In this document: positions 1-12,200 of the stretch, one piece after another | How the letters are laid out: the number at the start of each line of letters is the position of its first letter | Position numbering within the stretch: position 1 is the first letter of the stretch | Assembly (NCBI GenBank): GCA_018105865.1 | Contig: JACLAT010000044.1 | Coordinates: 1-64,000, forward strand | From: Metaphire vulgaris | Taxonomy: Eukaryota > Annelida > Clitellata > Crassiclitellata > Megascolecidae | Length of the DNA stretch: 64,000 bases | Direction: 5' to 3' | Notes under the pieces: generated by a model | The model's database searches: none | What the model saw: only the letters and a program-made list of their open reading frames with translations | Told to the model about the DNA's origin: nothing | Made by a program: the position numbers and the translations under genes

Positions 1-1200
1 AAAGACCTTGGTGGCCTGGGAGCAAATAAAATTTCCTTATTTGATTTTGAGCATTTGAGCTGGTACCAATCTCCAGATCCTGAGGCAAGTAGCTACATAG
101 GTGGCTTACACCATTAGTCTAGACTAGTTTGCTAGTCAAACATCTAGACACCAGCATTTACTTTTTCAGCTTAATGCTACTCTTCATTTACCACCACCCT
201 CTAGCGAGTGAAGGCTGAGCTAACCTTATGGCTCCTGCAGGAGTCAATCCTGTTCATCAACTTCCTTCTAGCATGTTGCCAATCTACCATAGAGCAGTGC
301 TTCCTAAACTTTTCATTTTCAGAGACCGGCATAACAATAGGCTTACAAAATAATCTCTTTTGCACCTGAACTGGTGCCATTTAACAAAATTTTTTCTCCT
401 TATAATTTTGAATTTTAGAATTTTATATGATCTCAATATGCATCTTAATATAATATAGGTTTTAACGAATTGTGTGTGTGTTATACCCATGCGCTAAATA
501 AGGCCTACTGCTCAATAAAAGACCTACCTTGGGGATGACAGTGATTTATTTAATGGTGGTCTTATTTTTCAAGGGTAAAAATTATATTGTAAAGTTTTTA
601 CAAATAAAAAAATGTTTCAATGTCAAAACTACATTTAGGCCTTTCTGTGAAAATGTATATATTTGTAGAATTTGTATACAACAAACAGTAAAGAAACACC
701 AATAACTTAATGGTTATCTGGAAGTCATCTAAGGCAGATAATTTTTTCTGGATGCAGTGTTACATTAAAATTTTTTCAAAAACATTGACTTCTTTCATAA
801 ATGAGTCTATACAGCTGCAGGCTTAGTTTATTTCAAAATTAAATCACCATGAAAATGGTGAGGATATCATGTTTTGAGCAAAAGGCAATCTCATTTTTAA
901 AAAAGTTCTAAACAATCCTCAAAGGAGAAAATATTTAACTTTTTCTCACTTTTCTCAACTCACGTTGCAAACGGGCAAAAAGAAGGGCTCATGTACCAGC
1001 ACCAGTCTGTGGACCACCACTACTTTAGGAAGCTCTGCTCTGTGAAAGAGTACTTTTAGTTGTACAACAAATAACAATTTTAATGATTCACAATCTATCA
1101 TGAACAATATAAGAAAGCCAATGCATGATTTCTTTACAAAAGGAAATGTAAAGAATGCAAAGAAAACTGGATACTTGGAAATGCGCAGAAATAGAACGGT
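1..1200. other. no gene recognised; SINE fragment inside
   Basis: AT-rich sequence without a convincing coding frame. Bases about 185-285 resemble the SINE at 11438-11736 (shared words CCCTCTAGCGA, AAGGCTGAG and GGCTCCTGCAGGA). The missing first exon of FUZ could lie here or before the window, but I could not find it. Confidence 0.4.
185..285 (-). repeat. tRNA-derived SINE fragment
   Basis: Shares a run of diagnostic words with the flanked SINE copy at 11438-11736, including the GGCTCCTGCAGGA segment next to the B-box-like site. It looks truncated and has no visible TSD. Confidence 0.45.
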
Positions 1201-1212
1201 CAAACTTACTCA

Positions 1213-2995
1213 ACGATTCAAGGAAATTGTACCAGATTTATCAAAGAATTATGTGGACAAATCCAATTGAAGACAACCACAATAACAGACAAGAATGGTA
1301 AAGTATTAGAAAACAAGAAAGACATAATGACAAGATGGAAAGACTATTTTGAAGAATTATACAAACAGCAGGCAATAATAATGAAGACACCAACATAAGG
1401 AAGGAGAACAGAGAAGAGAATGATGAAGAAGAAATAGCAAAACTTTACAGAAGAAGAAATAAAAGAAGCCATAAAAGATTGAAAGTTAGAAAATCTCCAG
1501 GAACAGATATGATAGCAACAGAAATGCTACAAGCAGGAGAGGAAATTACAGTGAATATATTCCACAACCTATGCAATAAAATATTCAAGAAGAAAATCAC
1601 CAGAGGAATGGGGGAAAAGCCATACAGTACCAATACATAAAAAGGGATAAAACAAACTGCAATAATTATAGAGGAATAAGCTTACTCAGTATACCAGGAA
1701 AATATATACAAATGTGCTACAACAAAGACTCAAACACTACTCAGAAGAAATATTGACAGAGGAACAAGCAGGCTTCAGAATGGGAAGGAGTACAATTGAT
1801 CAAATACATACGATCAGAAGGATAGTAGAAAAAATGTTAAAACAAATAAGAAAAATATACCACAATTTCATTGACTTCAAACAAGCATTTGACAGCATAC
1901 AGCATGAAGATCTATGGCAAGCACTGAAGCACTATGGTATTCCAGAGAAGCTAGTGAATCTTATAAAAACTTATACAGTAAAACAATGAGCAGAGTGAAA
2001 ATTAATGGGGAACTAACAGAATGGTTTTGAGATAACAATTGAACGAGACAAGGATGTGGCTTATCTCCACTGCTATTTAATATAATACTAGATGTGGTAA
2101 TGCAAAAAGCAATACAAAACACAAAAGAAGAAGATGCTGAGTAAAGCATATGGACACACAACAAATAATTTAAGGTTTGCAGATGACATAGATGTGATAA
2201 CAACAAAAGCAGATCACCTACAAATATTAACCAACTAAATAAGCAAGGCCGGAGAAGAAGTGGGGCTAAAAATAAATATACAGAAAACTAAAGCAATGGT
2301 CACAGGGAACAAGAAGGGAAAGTTAATCTAAAACTAAAAGGAGGAAATAATAGAACAAGTACCAAAATCTCGTATACCTAGGATCAGTACTGACAGAAGA
2401 TGGCCTAAGTGAAGAAGACATAATATGAGAATTGGCCTAGCAAGTGCAGCATTTGGTAAACTTCCAGAAGATATGGAAAGACAAACAAATATCACTGAAA
2501 AACAAAACTAAAGCTATATAATACACTGATCAAACTAATACTATTATATGGATCAGAATGCTGACCATAAAGAAGAAAGACGAAAAGAAGATTTAATGAC
2601 TGCAGAAATGAACTGTTAAGAGGAATAGCAGGAGTCAGCAGAAGACAAAGAATAAGAAATGAAACGATCAGAGAAAAGACAGAGCAAAAAGAAAACGAAG
2701 CTCGAATCAATACAGAAACGTAAGACTGAAATGGTTTGGTCATGTTGAAAGAATGAAGGAAGAAAAGACTACCAAAGAAAGCACTATACAACTATGTTGA
2801 AGGGGAAAAGGAGAAAAGGAAGACCAAAAAAACATGGATAGAAAACTTAAAAGAGGATGCAGAAGAAATGCAAATGAACTTCATCCAAATGACCAGAGCA
2901 GCAAGAGACAGACAGAAGTGGAAGGAACTCATTCAGACCCATCACCAACCCAATAGGGAAAGACGGAAGGAAAGAAAGAAAGAGAAAGAAAGAAT
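1213..2995 (+). mobile_element. RTE/CFDP2-like LINE remnant
   Basis: Decayed reverse transcriptase reading left to right in several broken frames. At 1750-1980 the translation has EEQAGFRMGRSTIDQIHTIR and FIDFKQAFDSIQHEDLW, the conserved RT blocks of RTE/CFDP2-like non-LTR elements. At 2050-2180 there are remnants of QGCGLSPLLFN and of the RFADDIDV catalytic block. At 2690-2970 lies the C-terminal QKRKTEMVWSC/LKEDAEEMQMN-like tail. It ends in a GAAAG-rich tail. Many stops and frameshifts make it dead. The element at 8505-9115 belongs to the same family, in the opposite direction. Confidence 0.85.
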
Positions 2996-3315
2996 GCATG
3001 ATTTGCTTAATGTATTCATTTATTTGCCATATTTTGAAGCCCTTACAGTATGTTTAGATTCAAAGAAGAGAATCAGTTTAAAAGTAGAAAGTCCTCACTA
3101 TTTGCTTCCTTTGTATTCAGTTTAAAATATTTTTGATTGAGAAACTTGAGGTCAATTATTCTATTTTATAATTAGTTAAAAGAAAGGAATAATTAATACT
3201 ACTTTTCTGTCTGTTTGTGCCTTGCCCTTCAGTTTCACTCAGAGATTTTTATGGCCTGTGCTGGAATTTTGATGAAAAAGTGAGACATCGTTATTGTTTC
3301 TTATTTATTTTCAAG

Positions 3316-6300
3316 ATTTCATTATCGCTGACTGCATCTTTGAATGGAGTTCATCTTTTCTGTTCCTCAAATGATGCTCAACTTCTGTCAACCACAACAA
3401 ATGAGTTTAGAATTTTTGGAAATCATATCAGCAGGTTTGGTTTCAAAATTAAAAAGACCAGAAACAAGTGCATGCATTTCTATATACATTTGGTCTTAAT
3501 TTTATTGAGTTCATGATATGTTTAGTTTATTCAGTATATTTGCTTCAAGTCAATCTAATGTTCCTTTTAATATTGTGAGAGTCTCATCTAAGAAGCTGAT
3601 GGTATGTGTTTAGAAGTATTTTTGGATTGTAGTGATGTCAACTTGTGATAGGTGTGTTGTGTATTTGCATGCATTACTTATTCATTTTTATTTTTTCAAA
3701 GACAATTTCTTTAGTGCATTAACAAGACTAATGCCTATGACAAGAAAGCTTTAACAGTTCAGTTGTTATATCCAACTCTAAATAAATGAAGGTAAATCAT
3801 GGGTCTAGACTGGCAATGGAAAATTATTCTAGATTGGTGATTTCAGCCATCTGTGCCACTGCTTGCCTATATGTGAAGATCAGTGCTAGACCCTACACTG
3901 CTCAAGTACGGGACTAACTTTACTTTAAAGCTATGATATTGCTTTAATTCAGTGTTTCTCAAACTTTTTCGCCTTATGCACACTAGAAATATGTGAAAAC
4001 ATCGGCAATAATTTGAAAAAACATCACAATTTTTTCCTGATGAAAGACATCGAGACCTTCCTCGTGAAAGCCAGCTAACAGCAGTAGGCCCTCTGGCATA
4101 ATAGGCACGATATATTCGAATCCACTGCCTCACAGAGCTTTGAAAGGAATCAAGATTTAAGTGGTCAGGATTTTATGAAGTTCACAACTTGAATAGCTTG
4201 GTTCAGAACAGACTGCAAGTCCTCTCTGCCATTACACAGCCGCTCTGCAGATAAGACCACTACGGACCCCCTCTACTTAGGTGCCACATAGAAAACAAGA
4301 AACCTTATGATCTCCAAATACCTAAGAGAAGCAAGCTCCCCAATCAAAACAGGCACAGGGCAGAGGTTGTATCTTAGTGACTTAGGCGACTTGGTCCTCC
4401 GTAGTCTTAACTGTGAATTCATAACTCCTCCACACACCACCATCGCCTCGTATACCAAGGGGCTTGGCATGCGATGCCGCGCTTCCCCGCCCTCCCAGGT
4501 CCCAGGGTGGGAATTATCAGGACTCTAGATTCATCAGACTCATCAGTGATGCCACGGCCTCGCTGGCTATAGGCTACGACAAAATAGAGTGTTGAAGCAC
4601 AGTCATTGTTCTGAGACATTTAAAATATTGACATTTTAAGTTTAATAAAAATTTCCAAAAATCCCATGGCACACCTGATAATCTCACACAGACACCAGTG
4701 CCGCGCACACAGTTTGAGAAACACTGCTTTAATTATATTATTTAAATATGTCTGAAGTTGTGATGTTTTCTGATTGGTTATTATGATTAGTGTTACATTA
4801 ATCCTTGTCACTTGTAATGGGGATTATCGTGATTGGCTTATGAGTCAACTCCTCGACCTGATTTTGGTGTTCTCGTGTTTACATATGGACATGATGACAT
4901 CATTAGTATGAAGAATGTTGATCAAGCAAAGAAAGAGATAAAAGTAAATTTTGACTGGTTATTTCTAAGAAATCGAATGAGAGTTCTTTGATTTTGTACT
5001 TGTTTTAACAGAGAATTATTTTGAGAAGCTGAGATTTATCATCGGGTCAGGTCGGGTTTTTGTCCTCCAGATGTGTCCAGCTATCGACTTCTCCATAACA
5101 TCTCTCCAAAGTTCTCTGTCCTTTGCTATTTCTTCCAAAGTCTTTCGGTGTCTTCGTCAATTTTTCCGTTGAGATTCAGCCTGCCATGTGCAGATCCTCT
5201 TTCAATCCATCCGCCCATCATCTTTTCGGTCTTCCAGATCTCCTCCTCTGGTTTGTATTTTGAAAATCTGCTTTAGGTTTCTTATTTCTTCCATTTTGAG
5301 CTTGTGTCCGGTCCATGTCACTCTTTTCTTTCTGATTACTTCCATGACGCTGGTTGCAGTGTTCTCTGTGTAACTTCTTCATTTGTTATATGTTCTTTGT
5401 ATCCAATCCTTAGTATTCTAAGCCATTTATTTTCTGTTGCTAATATTTTTTACTCCAATTTTTTTTATGGCCCAAGATTTCTCCATATATTAGTATTTGT
5501 ATTACACAAGTGTTGAGAATTCTTATTCTTGTTTTCATCCCAATGTCATGTATTTTGAAAATTTTGGTATGTATGTTGTTGGTATGTATGTATGTTGAAT
5601 ATAGATCCTGCTATTGCTATTCTTCTTTTAATCTCCAGGTCCAATCCTCCCTCTGCTTCCAATTCACTTCCTAAGTAAACGAAGTTCTTCACCATTTCAA
5701 TTTCTTTTCCATTGTGTGTTACTATTGGCCATTCTCCAACTTTCTTTGTAAGTGGCATTAATTTTGTTTTATTAGTGTTTATTTTTAATCCAAATTTTCC
5801 ACTCTCAAAGATTTATTATACTGAAGCTAATTAATTTAAATTAGTTGGCAATTCAACTATAATGACAGAAATTCATTTTATGCATGCCTTTAAACCAGTG
5901 TCTCTGAAACTTTTACCTCATGCACACTAAACAGAACAAATTTTTTCACGGCACATTCTTCATAAAATTACAAAACCAACCAACAATTTATTAAATTGAG
6001 TGTTATTTCTTTATTAAGGAACTGTTGGTCTGCAGTCACATATAATGATATGTAGATGTAATAAACGTTAAAGTAACGCTCATAGACTGTAGATTCTGCC
6101 GTTGTTTTCTTAGTGTCGCTTTTTCACCTTGCATTTTCTCAGATCTTGCCAAAAATTTATCCATTTCAAATTTCATAGGGCTAAATCTCGTAAAAGCATC
6201 AAATCCAACTGTTACTATACTTATAGTTACCCTACTATTGCAATATCTCAACACATGCAATGTAATAATTTCTAAAACGGTAATTGGGTCAAATGTATCC

Positions 6301-9126
6301 TTGCGCTCAGACGCTGTTGTTTTTACATTGTAAAGGTCGCAAGGACGGTGACGTCAACGAAAGACGTTAATTTCGGCAGTTGTATCGCTATCGTTGCGCC
6401 GCAACGTTATATAAAAATGGATGTCCGATATATTGTATTGTAGGTTGTGCCGCAGGCTGGTGTGAGGTTCATATATGACGCCATTTTTACACTTGCTCAT
6501 CTGGCAAAATTTTTAGGAAGGGAACAAAAAAATTAAAATAATAGTAAAATTCTGAAATTCTTTCACGGCACAGCTGGAATTTAGCGGCACACTAGTGCGC
6601 ACACAGTTTAGTAGACACTGCTTTAAACTATACTTAGACTTTAATTGCCATTTTATTAATAAGTTGATTTTTTGTGAAACCATTTCTATTTACGTCAACA
6701 TTTTTATACCTAATTCTCATCATTACACCCATTATCATGAAATTTCACTCCTAAATAATAATTAGATTCTATTGTGATCTTGGATTAGAATTTAAGCTAG
6801 AGTTATTCTTTTAGGGAGATTAAAATACTGAAAATTTTTCCTTTCAACAGACTTGTTTTCCTATTCTTGACAGTATTCTTGAATCAAATGATTAAGTCAT
6901 GTATATCTACTCTCACTCACAACTCAAACATTTTCTGCCTCTGAGAATGTCATTTTGCAGGTATGTATACAATACTTATTGATTTCAATACAGAACATCT
7001 AATAAAATATTTAGGCTTTCGTAAATTTAAAAAGGAACCCATAGAAATCCTCCTATGTCCTCCATTATTTGGATGGTACTGTAGATATTTGCAATTACAA
7101 TAGATGCCTACCAGTTCAGAACTAGGAGCAATTTACTTTTATGGACATAGTTAAAAATCCTGACTACACTTGCCATTGTTTAAATAATAATTAATAAATA
7201 TTCAAGTATAAAATGCTTTTGTAAAAAAATGTGAATCTTATGTTTTCTTATCTTATGTTTTTTATATTATGTCTTGATAACGATGAACTAGTCTACAGCC
7301 CAAGGAACTAGTCATCAGCCTAAGCATTATGTAGGCCATATTAATTATCTACTCTGCACTGGAGGATGTGCGAGTGCCTGGGAATTGAATCAAAACTATA
7401 TACAACTAAAATTATTGATTCAGTCAACAATCACCCCTAATCCCTGTGAAAATTCTCATTTGATTTGTGCATTTACCACAACTTGTCCAAACTTGAATGG
7501 GAGGACCCGGGGCCCCTGGTGGCTACATTGAGTTCAACCTCTGGCATCATGGATTCCCCCTCCATGACTGTAGGTACTTTATGCAAAAGTGTTTTTGGAG
7601 TACAGAGGCAGGTAACATTTTTAAAGCATGAGTTTAGCAAACTTATTTTAGATCCTCCCATCCTCTGAACATTGGCAAGCACGCCTCATAATTCTGCATG
7701 TGAAGTAATCAGTGCTCAGAATGTCCTGCCTCAATGAATAAATTGAAGGAAGAGAGAGATGTATTTTTATGATATGTGTTGTTCTCCTGCAGAATCATCT
7801 TGATGGATTTTCTGAAGCTGCTCAAAGCCAGTTTGGTTGTTTGTTTATAAATGATGCTGCTGCTGTGGCTACCAAACAATGGTGGGAATTGTCTGCTGTT
7901 GAGCTAGTTATTCTTGAACATGCAGTTATTTGGAGTGCTATTTCACAAGGCACATGCTCAGAATTGGCCATTTATCTGCCACAGACAAGTCCTTCAGTAA
8001 GTACATTCAGCATTAAGGCTTTCTTGTGAGTTTTGATCAGTACCTTGAATTTTAGTGTCATTAAATCTATCAATAATTTGGTCATGTTTATCTTTTATAT
8101 ACAGCACCTGCTTCATTCACTTCTGAATATGAAGGTATCTTGTTTAAAAAGAAAATGTTAATGCAGACACATAAATCATCTTGAAGTCACTGAAAGTCTG
8201 TAATCTGTATTGACTTTTAGGTTCCTCATCGACTTATTGTATTTACTCTTATGCCAGATGTGAAGGTTGCAGTAATCTGTGGGACCAGTCCATCTCTCGA
8301 TAGCATCACGCAGAAGGTTATTGATTCAAATGACTCATTTGTTTTGATTTATCCTATGAAGATGTTTGTGCTTGTCATAATGACATCTTGTGGTAACATT
8401 TTTTAAGTCTCACGAGAAAGGAAAACATCAGAATTGCTAATTGCAGTGACTTTGTGATGTGTTTAATCTAAATATTGAATAACTATGCCAAATAGCTTAT
8501 CAGTAATTGGCTGAGACTTCTTTCTTTCCTTCCACCATTCCCTCTTGGGTTGGACGATGGGTCTGAATGAGTTCCTTCCTCTTCTATCTCTTTTAACCTT
8601 GTTCATTTGGATGAAGATCATGAAGTTCATTTGCATTTCTTCTGCATCCTCTTTTAAGTTTTCTGTGTTTTTCTTGGTCTTCCTTTTCTTTTTCTTTTCC
8701 TTTAACATATTTGTATATTGCTTTCTTTGGTAGTTTTCTTCCTTCATTCTTTCAACATGACCAAACCATTTCAGTCTTTGTTTCTGTATTGATTCAAGTA
8801 TTGTTTCTTTTTGCTCTGTCTTTTCTCTGATCATTTTTCTTATTCTTTGTCTTCTGCTTACTCCTACTATTCCTCTTAGCTAGTTTATTTCTGCAATCAT
8901 TAATCTTCTTTCATCTGTCTTCATTAAGGTCCAGCATTCTGATCCATATAATAGTATTGGTTTGATCAGTGTATTATATAGTTTAGTTTTGTTTCCAATG
9001 ATATTTGTTTGTCTTTCCATATATTCTAAAGTTTTCTAAATGCTACATTTTGTTAGTCCAATTCTTCTTATTATGTCTTTGCATAGTCTGTCTTCTGTCA
9101 GTACTGATTCTAGGTATACATGGTGT

Positions 9127-9219
<93 letters not shown>

Positions 9220-12200
9220 CACTGTGTATGCATCTATCAAGAACCGACATTTTCTGCTCCTACGATGAAGCATCGCGAATACTCATACATCAGTTGTGTC
9301 ATCTATGACAAAGTAGCCTGACTTCCATGTGTGTGTGTGTGTGGGTGTGTGTTGGCATTTTTTTATTATTAAAGTTGTTTTTGAAAACATGTTTTCCAGG
9401 TAAATGGCTTCTGGCAATCAGCCTTTGACTCATTAATAAACCTGAGATCAAAGAACTTCATAGCTACTGCAAATGTTGACAAAATATATTTGGGTAAACT
9501 ATTTTTATCTTATTTGAATCTTTTAAATAAATTCATTTCATGTTTTTTTGAATCAGAAACAATTAACAGATGTACAAAAGTTTTCTTAAGGAATTATGAG
9601 CAATTGCTTGAAATCTCTGTCTTTTAATGTTCATTTTGCATTGTGACACTGGAAAGGCAGACATGTAACTATTCCATTTTTTTGTGGCTATAGATTTTTG
9701 GTAATTAACACTTCTAGAATCGATCTCTTCTAAGTTTCCGCCAGAACCAAGGTAAGGTTGTGAAAGATAGGCTTTTGACATAAATCTTGCTTGATGGTCT
9801 ATGACAATGATCCAAATGTGGTGGGGCCATGTATGACATGCTTTATATCCAGTCTGATGGGAGTTAAGAAAATACTTCATAGCTATGAAAGTAACCTTGC
9901 TGCTCGTATGACTTTGGACACAACAGCTTTGTGCTCAGACATAAAGTGGCATCTGAAAATTAATTACATTAACAATGGTTTCCAAAACTGATTTAAAATT
10001 GTTAAGTGATTTTAAACCGAAAATGACTGTGGTGTAGGACTGACAATGACTGCTTTTATAGTTTTCAAGTTTGGTATCTGGCAGTTAAAAATTATATAAT
10101 ACAACTTTTATAATTTTATAAACATTTAGATTCTCTGTTTATCCAATTGATTTTTTGGGTTAAAAAACCCCACTTCTCTTTGCTCTATCCTGGCTTCGAG
10201 ACTACCTGGCAGCTAGATCGCAATCGGTTTGCTGGAATGGTCACATATCCGACTCGCGCCGTGTTCTCAGTGGGGTGCCGCATGGGATCAGTACTAGGCC
10301 CACTACTGTTCATCCTACATGTGGCAGATATAGGACGAATCATCAATTCGCTTGGGCCTACTTCGCACGCTTATGCCGATGACGTTCAGGTCTACTCTTC
10401 GCAATTCATCTGACGTTGAGCGACTACAGTCCTTTATCACGGACTGTATTTCCTCGATCGGAGAGTGGATGGATGAAAATCGTTATCCTCAATCCAGCAA
10501 AGGCCGAGTTCCTCTGGTTAAGTACACCTAGAAGGAAACATCTCATACCACTAAATCCGTTTTCAATTGAAGATGCAGACATAGTTCCTTGTACCTAACT
10601 ACGCCTTCTAGAGTTCTTTTGGATGAGTGACTTTTCGCTTGTCAGTCACTTTAAACAATGTGACTCACACCTGTTACTATCAGTTACGCAGGATCCGAGA
10701 GATTCGCCGCTACCTGCCATTACCGGACGAATTAAACTGGTTCGAGCCCTCATTCTATCACGAGTGGATTATTGTAACATTATCTTACTCAGTCTTCCTG
10801 TCAGCCAGCTAAACCGTCTTCAGATTGTGCTAAACGCTTCGGAATGTCTGATCTTCGCGCTAGGTGGAATGAACATGTGACACCGCTGTTACGACACAAC
10901 CTTCACTGGCTCCGATTCGGAGCGTATAGCCTTTAAACGTTGCTGGTTTATATTTAGAACGTTAAGTGACCCTTTCTGCCCTGATTACTTAAGGGCGCTT
11001 TGTCTGTAAGCTCAAGTCGTCTGACCGCGCGACGCAGCTCTGATCAAGCAGCCGTTCTCAATTGGTGGTTCCACCCGTCTATGACAACGTAAATTTGGGG
11101 ATCGGTCTGTTTCAAGAGGCAACCCTTTGCTTTGGAAACTCGCTGCCAGCGGACGTGACTAGGTTGACATCTCCTGAACTGTTCACTAGGAACCTTAAAA
11201 CATGTTTATTTAACATTTCCTATTAGGGTCACTTGTAAAGCGCTCTTGACTTTAGCCTTCGCTTATATATATTTGCGCTATATGAAATTGTCAGAATTAA
11301 TTAATTAATTAACATCAAAATCACACATAGTATAGTCTGAAATTCTCTAAATAGAAGAAGTTTATAACTTTGTAGCCTGCTTAGGTACCAAAAAATAGTA
11401 GATATGGCCCTCCATGTGAGAAACATGGGAACCACTAAAAGTAAAGTAAAGGTTTCACCCAGAGGCTCAATGCCCTTAGGGTCCTGTGCTGATCCCCATA
11501 TTTTGTAGCCAACAGCCCATAGGTGGCTAAGCCATACATCGTCGGACGGTGGTCAGTCTCTTCCGCCGAACCTGTGGTTACTTTCGCAATGTTGCCATTG
11601 CTACTCATTTGATGTTACTACCGCCCTCTAGCGATTAAGGCTGAGTCGACCTTAGGGGCTCCTGCAGGATTGAACCTGCGTCCATCGACGTGCCTGCCCA
11701 ATGATATTACCACTCATCTATCTTCCCACTTATCTTGGCCCTCCATGTGAGAAACATGGGAACCACTAGCTTAGGATAATTCTAAAATATTGAGGGTAAT
11801 TTGGTGATGACCAATATGGTATGGTATGGTCATCCATCCTCATTGCTGAGGGTTGGAGGCTATGCAGGTTGACTACAAGGTTCTCCATGCGACTCTGTCT
11901 GCCGTTCTGATGCAATTGGTAATTGGTTATCTTGTCCATTCCACAATATCATCCGTCCATCACCTGTGAGGCCAGCCTCTCTTACTCCTGCCGTTAATTC
12001 TGCCATGCAGTATTGTCTTAAATCAGGGGTGTCAAAACTTTTGGCCCACAGGCCAAACTTGGCCCATGAGCTGATTTTATTTGGCCCACGAAAATATTTT
12101 ACGCTTTTTAAATTTTTGCCAAAAGTTTATCGTGAAATTGGTTTGATGTAAAATCATGTCTGGTTTGAGAAATTGGTTTGTGTAGAATCTTTTGGGGTTT

